Positions 44,561-56,159 of a DNA stretch of 64,000 bases are shown here, piece by piece. Location: assembly GCA_028023455.1 (NCBI GenBank), contig JAQFVV010012435.1, positions 2,854,001-2,918,000 of the forward strand, read 5' to 3'. Position 1 is the first letter of the stretch. Every line of letters begins with the position of its first letter. Source of the DNA: Epiperipatus broadwayi (taxonomy: Eukaryota; Onychophora; Udeonychophora; Euonychophora; Peripatidae). Both the position numbers and the translations under genes were made by a program. The notes below the pieces were generated by a model. It had not been told where the DNA came from. It saw only the letters and a list, made by a program, of their open reading frames with translations, and did not search any database.

Positions 44561-46185
44561 ATGTAAAGGTTGCAATTCTGGTATTTCTGGGCTCATGTTT
44601 CTGATAAATTCTCTGAACAATAAAGGTATTCGACGTTGGTCATTTAATTTGATTCTTAAGCGTCATTTTGTTATTCCCAAATTTTTACAACCTTACTACT
44701 TCAACAAAAGTTATAAAATTTTATATATATAAGTTTTAAATCTTTTGTACATTTTTATTTATAAATTTTATTTTACTTCAATTCCTTTTTATATTTTTTT
44801 ATTTGATTACGATGATTGAAAAACTCAGTAAAAATATTATAAAAAAGTACTTAAGTTATAAATGCATTTTGATTTCCTTTATAAAATCTGACATATTTCC
44901 AATCATTCCGAACATTACTTATCAAGTTATTGATTTCTGATTACAAGGCAAACAGTCAACTTTTATTTTTAGTTTATAAAATGCAAGTAAGTAATAAGAT
45001 TTTTTTTTTACCTAAAATAGTAATAAAATTAATTTTTTTACTTTTTTTTTTGTTTAACTTTAATGACTTACTTGTATGTAATAAATGTCAAAATAATAAT
45101 TTTATTTTTCTTAAAAAGAAAGTTTAAATATATGCAGTTTTATTTTATTTATGAATTGAATTTCTTATTATTAAGCGAATGTAAATATTTGTAATGCTTT
45201 TACTATCATAAATATTAACATTGAAAATTGACATATTGTTTTATTTGCATAATTAATTTAGAAAGCTATCAAATATTCGTCATTAAATTGATATCTAGCA
45301 ATTATTTTGATCGTATATCCAATATCTACAGGTATGTGGATTTCCTTATAATAGCTGATGATTATATCATATGATTGCATTTTTGTTTAAGATCATTGCA
45401 TTGATAATAATGTGACTTTCTCTGATTATCTGAAGTTTTTAATCTTACAACTAGGAACATCTACATATCCATATACTGAATAGTATTTATTATGGCAAAG
45501 ATACATGCAAAAAATAATTAATTTCTTTGTGAAATCTTAAGCAATTATTTACTAGATCAGTAATGAGCAACATCTGATCCAGAAGCCAATATTATCCCTC
45601 AAAAGTTTATAATCTGGCCTATGTCCTTCTTAAAATGTATTTATTCATTTTCATTCTTATAAAATGTTGTTCCATAATAAATATGCATTTCTTATAAGTC
45701 CTATAAATGATATCTGTTCTTTGTTAGTATTTTCCAATCATTTATTAATATATAATGCCATGCTATTAAACATACATAGTTAGTGCAAAGCCATTCTCAA
45801 TTACAAAAATTTCCAGGATGGAGTGCTTAAAACTTCAAATAATCATGTTTACTCAATTACTGCCACAATACTTTGAATAGCACAGATGAACAATAGTAAT
45901 ATATAGTTGTTGTGCAAATGATTTTATGTTAAAGTTGTCAAACTGTGAATACATTGTCATCAAAAATCAAAAATAAATTTGAAAATTTTATTTTGTTTTT
46001 TATTATTTCACATTTTATTTATTTTTATTGAGAAGGCTATAACTAATAAAATGAAAGAAGTTGATATGGAAAATCATGCATTTCAAAAAATGTAAACCAA
46101 TTATGTGTTTTGTTATAGAATAAAATAGTAATGTAATGTATTACATTCACTTGGAAAGCACTTCTGATAATAAAATCATATTATG
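44561..46185. other. AT-rich stretch without recognised content
   Basis: Several short hydrophobic frames occur, as expected by chance in such composition. None is called. Confidence 0.4.
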
Positions 46186-46990
46186 AGGGGTATCCAAAAG
46201 ATTTCAGAATTTTACAATAAATGTTTATTTATTTGCTTTTAATTATAAATTTAATTTCTTTCAAATTACTGTCCATTTTATGCAACACCCTGGTATAAAC
46301 GTGTTGTCATTTTTCAAAGTCATTTGGAAACACTTGCAAAGTGTTGCTTTTAATGCCTGTGTTGTGTTTTTCTCACCACTTCTATATTTTCAAAAAAAAA
46401 GAGGCATTTTTTCATTCAAGAGAATACAAAAAGGGTCACACAAAGTGCAATCAAGTCAATATGGTTGATAGATAATCTGGGTTATGCTGAATTTAATTAA
46501 ACATTGTTTCACACTCAATTTTTGGGGCATGGATACTTTGTCATGATGAAAATTGCACTTTTCACATTGCCACAAAATGGAACATTTACATTTTACTGTA
46601 TTATGTAAATGTTTAAGAACTTGCAGATGTCTGGACACTATGAATTCTGAGAGAAATTTAAACATATGCATAAAAAATTACCATTATCTTGATATTGGAC
46701 TTCAATCACTGTGCGTTTTAGGGATGTGGTAAATTTGACATTTCAGTTAAACCACTCATAAACTTGTGCTTTTGTGAGATCAGCTTTCTTGTAATCTGTT
46801 TCAAGCATTCAAGATGTTTTCCTCACTATTTTCCCTAAAAAAATATTGAATTTCACGTTGTTCTAACTTTTCAGCCATTACGAAAATTGATAAATATGCT
46901 AAGTGCAGTTTACAAACAAATGTGCTACATTACATTATAATTTCATAAAATGACATCATTTGAATGATTGATTCAGAAAGGTTCTTACAA
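46186..46990 (-). pseudogene. Mariner-like DNA transposon remnant, minus strand
   Basis: The transposase would cut and paste the element at TA targets. On the minus strand from about 46880, MAEKLEQREIQYFF and TKAQVYEWF resemble the N-terminal helix-turn-helix (HTH_48) of mariner transposases. 46671-46456 ends with FHHDKVSMPQKLSVKQCLIK and SITQIIYQPY, matching the LHHDNA...H.PYSPDLAPCDFFLF region that holds a catalytic aspartate (the D of HHD). Much of the middle is missing and many stops occur. The left end GAGGGGTATCCAAAAGATTT (46187) looks like a mariner terminal repeat. A degenerate partner may lie near 46970-46990. Confidence 0.7.
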
Positions 46991-48231
46991 GAAGTATGTA
47001 AAAGAAAAAGCATATACTACAACAGGCATGTATATTGAGAACTATTTCGATTATTCCCTCCCCCCTTCCTCATATTAAGAGACACTATTCATTCAAAAAT
47101 TTTGATTATGACAAGTTTGTTGGAAAAGAAAGGAGTATTAAAGTGATAAACTTGAAGAAGATGAAAGAAGATATTAATTAAGCAGAAGACATATTTTTCA
47201 TGAAAATATAAATGAAGCAAAAATTTTGTAAAACATATTATTACTCTGAAGATAGTATAAAATTTGAAATCACTTTCAGAAACAGAATTTAACTGAATCT
47301 GGATGCAGCAGATGAATATAGCTTGAACCCAAAAAAAAAATGTAAATATAAGTGTATGTTATAAATAATGATAACAAGGAAAATAGAAGAACTGTCAATG
47401 AATATAAAACAATCATTGGAACAAAAAAAAAAAGATGTTTTAACTAACATCCATTAGTATTTGGTGAGAGTAAAGAGCTGACTAATACTGAACAATTACC
47501 AATGTTTATTCAAGAAATTAATAAAAATTTCAGTATAAGTGAAGAAACATTGTCTTTTGTCTGATTTGAGAAAAAGGGTAACAACATATCTAATAAAGAA
47601 AGTAATGCACCTGTTTGTTCTTAGCTATCATTTGGGTGAAGTGAATACAAAATATCCTCAAATTGTATAAAAACGTCTGTGAAACTGTTTCAAAATCAAT
47701 TAATTAACAAAAAATTTAGTAATTTCCCAATATTGTAAACAAATTTAACATTTGTCTAAATAAAAATAAATCGATATTTGAATAAAATTATGCAACGAAT
47801 TCATATAAGAATATCTGATTTTTGAAATAAAGAAATGTATTTTAAAATATTTTCATCTTTTTATGATATCTGATATAAGTAAAATTCCTGAAAAATATGT
47901 AATTTTTGAAGTAATGTAATTATAAATTTTATAAGGATTTAGAAGCTTAAGAATTTCCCAATTTGGTTGTCAAGAGAGTCATTTCATTATTCAGAAGCAT
48001 ATTTAATTGTGACTAATGCTTATTAAAATGACCAAATTATAAAATGGATCCTGAATAATTGATAAAAATTTGGAGCACTGACTTAAGCATGGCCATTATT
48101 AAAATAGTAATGGTTATGAACTCAAAGTTAAAAATAAACAATGACAAATATCTCACTAAATTTATGGGATAAAATTTGTGTTAATTTGTATACTTTTTAT
48201 TATTGTTTGCACTTGTGTAATTATATAAATA
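46991..48231. other. AT-rich stretch without recognised content
   Basis: The 47080-47640 part has lysine- and glutamate-rich short frames but no recognisable domain. Nothing is called. Confidence 0.35.
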
Positions 48232-48425
48232 TAGGGAATTTGAACTCAGACTTTCAAGCCCCTTCACTATCCACACTATCTCATACTACTGATACACATG
48301 TCCACACATATGCAGAAAAGATAAGTAATCACCAATATATGTATTTTGTGCTAAACCAGCACTCATCAGTTGATCCAGATTATCATCTCCCATACATATA
48401 TATAATCAGAGCTCAGTACTTATAA
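48232..48425 (-). mobile_element. Retrozyme-like repeat, copy 4 (minus)
   Basis: A reverse-orientation copy. AATTTGAACTCAGACTTTCA (48237) is the reverse of the family's TGAAAGTCTGAGTTCAAA end. It is followed leftmost-to-right by the reversed GTATCAGTAGTATGAGATAG, the hammerhead region (48325-48383) and ATATATAATCAGAGCTCAGT. It lacks the outer segment present at 17455 and 51025. Confidence 0.7.
48325..48383 (-). ncRNA. Hammerhead ribozyme, degenerate copy 4
   Basis: Minus strand: GATAATC, TGG bulge, ATCAA, CTGATGAG, stem II TGCT/AGCA with loop GGTTT, then CAAAA instead of GAAA, ATACATATA, TTGGT, GATTA. Stem I (AATC/GATT and ATCAA/TTGGT with a wobble) and stem II are intact. The G of GAAA is lost, so activity is doubtful. 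The same C-for-G change is seen in copy 2. Confidence 0.65.
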
Positions 48426-48739
48426 TTATATGTAATTATATGTAAATGTAATAATAAATAATATAATGACAATTAAAATTATTAAGATCTTGCTGTGATT
48501 ACTAAATATTGAAATAGTAAATATCAAAATAAATAATTTTATATCATTATTACATTCTTTTATTTTGAATCTCTAGGCTGTTGACTATATCAAATAGATT
48601 TAAGTTGGCCTGTTACTGAAAATGGTTGACCATTCTGGTATTAGTTTGTGGCCTTATTTCCCTATCATTTTTCAAAATCCATGCAAAAGTTACCAAAATA
48701 CATTTCTTCATAATAAATTATTTAAATTTACTGTTTTCT

Positions 48740-49136
48740 TATAATACATTAAAGATCAGCCTTTCAAGCTATTGTGCATGCACTTTTTACGAGTGTTAAT
48801 AATAAATGAATACTTTCACTCCAACACAAAATATAGTATTTAAGAAAGGATAAAATGAATCCACTTATTCTTTCCAACCCAAATGCTTATATATGGGCAA
48901 ATCTTAAGTACTGGAAGTGAAAGCGTGAGGATAAACCACTCACTTTAAATTACTGTTTACGATGTCTGAATGAATGACGCAAACAAAATTATCTAGAATT
49001 TACCAAATGTCATTCTCAAATGAAACTTAAACATATGTAAATAAGCAGTTATTTTATATAGCACATGTTTATAAATTGTAATACATTAAAGATCACCCTT
49101 TCAAGCTATTGTGCATGCACTTTTTAGGAGTGTTTT
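48740..49136. repeat. 57-bp direct repeats flanking a partial FB3-related sequence
   Basis: TAATACATTAAAGATCA.CCTTTCAAGCTATTGTGCATGC and ACTTTTTA.GAGTGTT occur at 48740-48797 and again at 49080-49136. Between them, AAGGATAAAATGAATCCACT, TCTTTCCAACCCAAA and GGGCAAATCTTAAGT (48845-48910) follow the FB3 arm (20540-20600). The direct repeats could be a segmental duplication or very long repeats at an element's edges. Confidence 0.6.
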
Positions 49137-49497
49137 CTTATAATATAACCAGAAAATTTGAAAGATTAAAACTTATGATTGGTGATATCTTTCCATATAA
49201 AACACAGTTGCAAGATCATTTTAATTCTCTAGATCTTCATAAAAATATATATAAATTGACCACTTAGTAAATGAATATGAAAGAAATGATTTAATGAATG
49301 AAATGGAAGAAAGACGTAATGTAGACAACTTCCAACAACAATAGCAAATAGTTGTCCATTCAACAAAAAAAATATTCAAGTGAAGATTATCTGTATCAGA
49401 GGAAAATTCAGATTGATAAACAAATTTAAAAACTTAATAATTTAGTAAATACGATTAACAGTAAAATATAACAGGAAAAAAAAAACTAAATCAATCA

Positions 49498-50003
49498 TCA
49501 TAAACTATAGTGAAGATAGTTAATATTAAATAAAATATGTAAAAAAAAAAATTTAAATAATGCTTTAATGAAAGCAGTAATAGATAACTAAAAAAAAAAA
49601 AAAATCAGTAATCTGAACATAAATTAGAAAACAAATGGAACCTTAGTTAATATGCCATTCTTGGAAAATATCAAGAAACCTTCAAAATCTAGACTTGTTA
49701 TAAAAAAATTGGAAATTTCAGGATTATTGTTGTTTCAAAAGGCATTGAGACTCAACTAAATAATAAAAATCAAAGTTCTCAAATACCTTTATGAAATGAC
49801 AACATTTTTGGAATTTCCAATTGTTTTTAACAAGTCTCAATTTTTAAGATTTCCGATATTTCTTAAGGATGGCAAACTAACTGATTGCTTTTTTTAAGTC
49901 GGATTACTTTGTTATTTTTATATTTTTTAGTCAGGGTAATGTAAAAGCATTATTTAAAAAAAGTTTTTTTTATATATTTTATTTTTTAGTTATAAACTTA
50001 AAA
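49498..50003. mobile_element. Foldback element FB7
   Basis: Arms of about 200 bp: TTTAAATAATGCTTTAATGA (49552) mirrors GTAAAAGCATTATTTAAA (49941). TTAGTTAATATGCCATTCTT mirrors AAGGATGGCAAACTAACTG. AGACTTGTTATAAAAAAATT and GGAAATTTC mirror GGAATTTCCAATTGTTTTTAACAAGTCT. Older than FB3 judging by mismatches. Non-coding. Confidence 0.75.
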
Positions 50004-51024
50004 AATCTAACAAAAATTATGATTTAATAATAAGACATGAACAAGTCTCATTAAGACAATAATGTAGACATGATGCAGAAACTTCTAAACAAAATGAACT
50101 TTTATTTATTAAATCTTTTATTTTATCAAACATTCTTCACTGGTTTAAACTAAAAAAAGTCTTAGCTAGATCAAAATTCAAAAATGTGGGTGTGCAGACA
50201 GAAACATACACAGAAAATGTGTCCATATAGACATAAACATGCACACACTCAGCAAGTTAATATAAAAACATATAAATAAATAAAAATTTGCTTTCTGAAA
50301 CATATGGGAACATTCTACAAATGAAAGAAAAAATAAGATTAAAATGAAGATAGCTGATGTTACAAGAAAAAAATTAAGGTGAATTTTAGAATTGAATAAA
50401 TCTAATGAGAAACTTGTAATTATTGCTTATAACATGAAAAAAAAAAATTGAAAGAAATCAACTTTTCAAACAATCTGGTTATCAGTTTAAAGACAGTCTG
50501 CCAATAAAATAATCACAATGAAAGCATTTTAACATGGGTTAGAAGTTTCAAATTTATGTAAAAATGTATCTCTACCTTATCGCAAATATGTAAGCTGTAC
50601 TTGAATTGCAAAATAACATGATAATAAAAATTAGAATATTATATTGATCTCTGATCTAGATGCAGACATTCAATGAGTTAAACTTTCTTCTATTGACTTC
50701 AAGCATTTGTTCAACTTAGTTATGGTAAAAATATACTTTTTGCATTAAATTTGCCAGTCGAATTTAACTAATAAATGCAAGCAATTGGATATATAAACAC
50801 TTGACACTGAAAATTAATAAGGAATAATTAAATGTGCTTATTTTTTTTTATCTATCTTTTAAAAACAAGTATAATTAGAAAGAGGATTCAGGAAAGTTAA
50901 ATATATCAACCTAATTCATTTTAGTAGCATCAGTAGCTTGCTTTGTTCACAACAGAACATTATTTCCTGTAACAAAATGGTTAACCACATAAAAATCTTA
51001 CAATGACAACCTTGGCACTATCAA
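50004..51024. other. AT-rich stretch without recognised content
   Basis: No feature is supported. Confidence 0.4.
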
Positions 51025-51345
51025 GGGCTTTGAACATTCCATCATCAGATTTTCAATGAAATGGAAGGCTAAAGAGTTGTGAGTTGGAATAGTTTGAAGC
51101 CTGTCCATTAAAGTATAAATATTGGCTATCTTAATATAAAGCTGAGTACTGATTATATATATGTGTGAGGATAGTAATCTAGACCAACTGATGATTGCTG
51201 GTTTAGCATGAAATACATATAGTGGTGATTATTTATCTTTTCAACATGTGTGTGATCAGGTGGGTCAGCAATATGAGAGGGCACTGAGAGTGGTGGGTCA
51301 TGTGAAAGTCTGAGTTCAAACCCCGCATATATTACATATATAAAT
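51025..51345 (+). mobile_element. Retrozyme-like repeat, copy 5 (plus)
   Basis: The cleanest full-length member, about 320 bp. It runs ACATTCCATCATCAGATTTTC, GAAGCCTGTCCATTAAAGTA, GGCTATCTTAATATAAAGCT, GAGTACTGATTATATATATG, the hammerhead core (51173-51231) and a GT-rich piece. It then has GGGTCAGCAATATGAGAGGGC and TGAAAGTCTGAGTTCAAACCCCGC. The last two are in tRNA A-box/B-box order and spacing. Confidence 0.75.
51173..51231 (+). ncRNA. Hammerhead ribozyme, type I, copy 5
   Basis: Outer stem TAATC/GATTA, then ACCA/TGGT with one mismatch at the junction-proximal pair (A opposite G). CTGATGA is followed by stem II TTGCT/AGCAT (one U-U mismatch at its base) around GGTTT, then GAAA. ATACATATA holds the cleavage triplet. 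The core is complete. Stem I is weakened by GTGGT replacing TTGGT. Confidence 0.75.
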
Positions 51346-51799
51346 GCAGGTTTAAGCTTGTACAAAGTATTAATAACAAACAAGAATAAAGCATAGTGAT
51401 TTCACAAGTAGAACAGTTAATTTAGGGGGGAATACTTCATGACTATCTTGAACCATTATTTGGATGTTGTTATGATGTTATATCTGATAACTCCTACACA
51501 TATTTTTTTTAAAAATTACTAGACAATTGAAATATATTTTTCACAACATTAGATTCTTATTTTATTTAGCCTTAATTGAACTGGAGGAAATATTTTCCAA
51601 TATAATATATAAATCTATAATTTAAAATAGAATATCTAATTAACAATTTTAAAAAAATTTAAATATAAGATACTATAGGAACAAAAAAAGTGATTAGATA
51701 TGGTAATGTGATGTTTGTATATACAAAGTACTAAATAAATTATTATGCATCTGTACATTACTTTTATGTATATTGTAATGGTCACTCAATCCCCCTTTG
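51346..51799. other. AT-rich spacer
   Basis: No feature is supported. Confidence 0.4.
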
Positions 51800-52808
51800 A
51801 TCACAGATGGCACCACCAGATCACTACATATCTGCAGTAGCAGGGTTAACATATGGTAATGATGCATTATATGTTAGTAAAAAGATATTAAATTACTTAG
51901 AAAAAGCTCAAAGGGAAGTAAGAAGACATGCATTGGATGCAGAAGTATGGACAGCAAGAGAGGCAATTCAAGGAGAAATGGGATGGTCAAGTTTTCATAT
52001 GAGAGATGCAAAAAGTAAAATGAAAATGTTTGGTAGATTGCAGTTTATGGATAATAAAAGAATAGCTAAAATAGTATTTAATTGGGTTATGAGTAAAGGG
52101 CAGGTAACAAGATGGGTGAGAAAAGTAATGCAGTATGCCAAAGATTTGGATAAAGAATTTATATCAGTATATTTGTACAAAAGATGGGATGATTGTGTTA
52201 AGAGGATTGTTGAGTGTTATAGTAGTAAGGAATGGGATAAAATAATAAATTTATTAATAATGAATAGGGAGTTAGAGAGATGGAGAAATAATATGGAGAG
52301 TAAAAAGAGTTTAAATATATATAGAAATAAACAGAATATTAGGTGTGAGTTAATATATGATGATAGTAAGAAAATTAGTTTAAGGCTCGAATGGGATCTT
52401 TAGCTACAAAAGAATATACACGTAAATGGAAAAATATGGGTGATTTATTTTGTAAATTATGTAAGGAAGGAATAGAAAATATTAGGCATTTGTTAATTGA
52501 ATGTAAATGTTTGAAAACAAAAAGGGTACATATAATGAAGTTGTGGAAAAATAAATATGAAAAGAGTGATTATACAGAAAGTGAATTATTGGTTTTTATG
52601 TTGGGTTTGAGAAATGATAAGGGGGATTTAGATATAAAGGTTATAGAGTTGACAAAGATTATGTTGTGTAAATGGGATAGAGCAGATTATGGGTAAATTT
52701 AGAGTGGGGAATGTAAAATAAAGCGGCTAACAGGTTTATCTGGGCATAATTGCTGAGATATTCTTGACTTTGTTTAAGGAGAAGCCATAATACATCACAT
52801 CACATCAC
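51800..52808 (+). pseudogene. LINE fragment: RT C-terminal domain with zinc-knuckle-like motif
   Basis: The 3' part of a non-LTR retrotransposon, distinct from the RTE-like copies. ORF 51807-52403 contains LEKAQREVRRHALDAE, then AIQGEMGWSSFHMRDAKSKM and KMFGRLQFMDNKRIAK, the post-RT region in which 'GDMGW..FE.R..K.K' is typical. One frame change near 52395 leads to ORF 52391-52696. That holds CKLC-x7-HLLIEC, a C-x2-C-x7-H-x4-C motif as in zf-RVT C-terminal domains. The 3' end has a (CATCA)n tail (52793-52808). The palm and endonuclease are absent, so the copy is 5'-truncated. Clade not assigned. Confidence 0.75.
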
Positions 52809-54738
52809 ATGGAGAATTTGTTTACCATGATCAAAAGTGGATGGTGATGATGGTTTGCACCAACAAGACTCAGGGAGATAGCAAGCGATCTTAACTATTG
52901 TTCAGACAATTGAGAAATAAAAGCACTAGAATAAACATCAGCAAAATTGAGTTTAAATGATTTTAAAGTTTTATTAAGAGTAATATAGAATTTTCACTCA
53001 TAGAGATTTATACACAATAAACATGGTTATATCAGGTGTATACTAACAAGATTAAATGGCAATGCTCTGTCAGACAGACTAATTTTTCTAATAGTGAATT
53101 AAAAAAAAAGGAGGAAATGATTTTTTCTCAGCTGGTGATTCACCCAAGCAACTCAGGTTTCCTTATTCAAAAGTTCAAAAATGAAAGGCAAATAAAAGTT
53201 TCTTTTACGAATCAATGAAACCAGCATGGGCAAGCAACCACTAGCTTATTGACTAATAATGGCATAATGTCTGCAGAACTTGCTGCATGGCTAATCATTT
53301 TTATGCTCACAAAGGTTGATTACAATGCAAGAACACAGTAAAATTAGAAAATACTCCAGCATAAATGATTTAAAATTAATAAAACATTAAATCTCTGATT
53401 TAAAGAAAACAGACATATAATACAGGTGAATCACCAACCAAACGACTGGCCAAAACTAAGCTGAGTAATAATAATTAAAAGTCTCAATGTCTGCCCAAGC
53501 ATTTATCAGAAGGTGAAATAAATTAGAATTACAAATAACTTTACAAACTAAATTCCCAGTACACACTCTAATAAATAAAATTAAAAGCAAACTTGAAATC
53601 CTAAAATTAAGATTCCAAGACACACTATAAATACAATGAAAAGCAAAAACAGATAATAATTATGAGATTAAATAATTATTAAAACTACAGAGTTATTTTT
53701 AGATTGAGCAAAGATTTAATTAAAAGATTTATATACCCTGGAAAAAATAAAAAATATTTTTACCTTATGGTAAAGCAGAGTTCCCTGAGTTTTTCAAAGA
53801 GTGCACACTTTTATTTTAAGTTTCAATTTTCAGGTGTCTTCATTTCTTTATGGCGGCAAAAGTAGAGGCATATTTTGAGATCCTTTTTACTTTAGGTTTT
53901 CATGGCATGACATAACAGCTGGAAATCAGGAGTTCATCCTGGGGTAAGTTAGCAAGACATGTTGTAGGTTAGAAAACACACCGGAGAATTTTGACATTTT
54001 TAAGAAACAAAATCTTTTATTAGCAGCAAATTTTGAAAGGAAATTAAATGTCCGAACTGCCAACACAGTACAAATCTCAGCAGGCTAATATAAAGTGAAT
54101 GGTGGAATTACAGGAAGCTGAATCAATCAATATGAATAGCTTGGTCCAGCCAAGAATAATCTTAAAATGTCCAAAATTTTTGGAGTTATTTATACCCTCT
54201 CTCTATCTCCCACATAAACTTTCTTGTTTAAGCCTTAGCCCAGGGCAAATCATTATCTCTTACTCAATCTTAATTAAGAATTCTAACCAGGGATTAACTT
54301 ATAATAAAAAAACAACAACACAAAATTAAATCTCTGCTTTTAAAATTAAACTAAAAATGGATTTTAAATAAAATAAAGGAAACAGGAATGTAATTAAAAA
54401 GTTGGCTTGCTTTTAATGAATTTGACCAAAAAAATAAATAAAACCAAGCAACAAAAAAAAAAACTATTTTAGAAATTAAATTTACCAAAAGGTAAAATGA
54501 CATATTTTAAACATAACTGAGTATGTGTGATGTACTCTTATAAACAACTATAACTAGTTTTAACTTTAGAATTTAATGGGAAAAAAGTTGGTTTTATTTT
54601 TGGCAATGAAACCATTGAATCGGACAAAGCATCCGGTTCAATATGTATAATATTATAATTCAATGTCTATAATATAATATATTATAATATTTAATTATAA
54701 GATTACACACACACACATATATGTGTATATATATTTTA
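52809..54738. other. Spacer, possibly old repeat
   Basis: AT-rich with a slightly more complex part (52880-54330). No domain was recognised. TTGAATCGG and CCGGTTCAA near 54618 form a short hairpin. Confidence 0.3.
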
Positions 54739-55196
54739 GTAAAAATCAGTCATATGTCACATGACCTATATAGTTTGTATTACCAATATGTAATATATAA
54801 AGAGCCTGCTAATAGCTCTAAACAAGCTTATTTATTTTATTTTTTATGATAATTGCTACAAGAGAATATACCTGAAACCTTTATCTATGATGGTCCCCAC
54901 CCCAGACCGGTTCAGGCTCATAGTTTCTTTGGTTAAAGAGCTGAGTTTGAAAACATGTAGGTGTCTAAAGATTTGGATCTTTTTCTTAATATTTAAGAAT
55001 TAGATAAATGCTTGGCTTGAGTTAATATTTTGAATCTAATGTCCTAGCTCCTCACTGATGAAAGCCATAGTTCGAAACCGGTCTGGGGATGGGGACCATC
55101 ATAGATAAAGGCTTCAGGTATATTCTCTTGTAGCATTTATCATAAAAAATAAAATAAATAAGCTTGTTTAGAGCTATTAGTAGGCTCTTTATATAT
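54739..55196. mobile_element. Foldback element FB1, short copy
   Basis: Starts TTAGTAAAAATCAGTCATAT like 6838. It has AAGAGCCTGCTAATAGCTCT at the left and AGAGCTATTAGTAGGCTCTT at the right. The interior TAGCTCCTCACTGATGAAAG and GGTCTGGGGATGGGGAC is present. The centre of the palindrome is lost compared with the 6.8 kb copy. (TA)n(GT)n flanks the right side. Confidence 0.8.
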
Positions 55197-55341
55197 ATAT
55201 ATATATGTGTGTGTGTGTTTGTGTGAGTGGTGTGTGTGTGTGTCAATATTAATTAATTAAATGCCACACAAATATATAATCTATGAATGTTATTTATTTA
55301 TGCCTTTATAAAAATTTAAAAAATGTGCATTATTTTAGATA

Positions 55342-55654
55342 AGTCAATATTGATTTACAAAATTAACTAACTACTTATAAGACACCTGTTTCTATCAATT
55401 AAACTACACATCATCAGCCACTTAGAAGGCTAGTTGAGTTCACATCAAACATAGCATCTCAATGACTATTTAAATAGTATTACAACCTTCAATTTGATAT
55501 TGAACTCGTGAACATGGAATTCAGCAGTCATTTAACTAAAGCCTTGTACTATGTTTGATGTGATCTCATCTTCTTAGCAGCTGATGACATTAAGTTTGAC
55601 TGACAGAAATATGTGTCCTGAAAGTGGTTAATTGATATTTCATCTAATATTGAC
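55342..55654. mobile_element. Foldback element FB8
   Basis: Arms of about 110 bp: GTCAATATTGATTTACAAAA mirrors the right end CATCTAATATTGAC. CACATCATCAGCCACTTAGAA mirrors TTCTTAGCAGCTGATGACAT. TCACATCAAACATAG mirrors CTATGTTTGATGTGA. The central ~100 bp is unique. Non-coding. Confidence 0.75.
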
Positions 55655-56159
55655 ATATGTAAAATCTTACATTTTAATAAATTTCTATAGAGAGAGTAAA
55701 TAAATAGTGTTAATATATATAATATAATGTATAGAGTTATCAGAATTATAACTAATAGTACTATTGTACAGTTAATTATGCACAGACAGGTCCAGACAAT
55801 ATATCTTTTCTATCTGTTGCCTGTAAAAATTTCTTTAATTTTATTTTTAATGTATTTATAATATAAGTTTTAAATCTTTTATAAAGTGATTAACTAACAT
55901 AGGAAATATATTATTTAATAAGTTAATAATTACGTATGCATTTGTTTTACTAAGATTTATCAGTTTTTTTTAATAAATAGTCAAAGTATTTTTTTATATA
56001 TATTCAATAAGTTAATTAAATAATTAAACACTTTTTTGGAAAATTTTTTTTTTTTTTATCAAAATATTTTATTGATTAGCATAGATACATTAAATATTAA
56101 GAGTCCTTGTATTCTTTGTTGTACATCTATTGCCAATTTTTATTATTATGAGAGTATAC
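55655..56159. other. AT-rich spacer
   Basis: No feature is supported. Confidence 0.4.

Noticed and set aside
51995-52180. Minus-strand frame opposite the LINE fragment
   Set aside because: Antisense shadow of the plus-strand RT C-terminal region.
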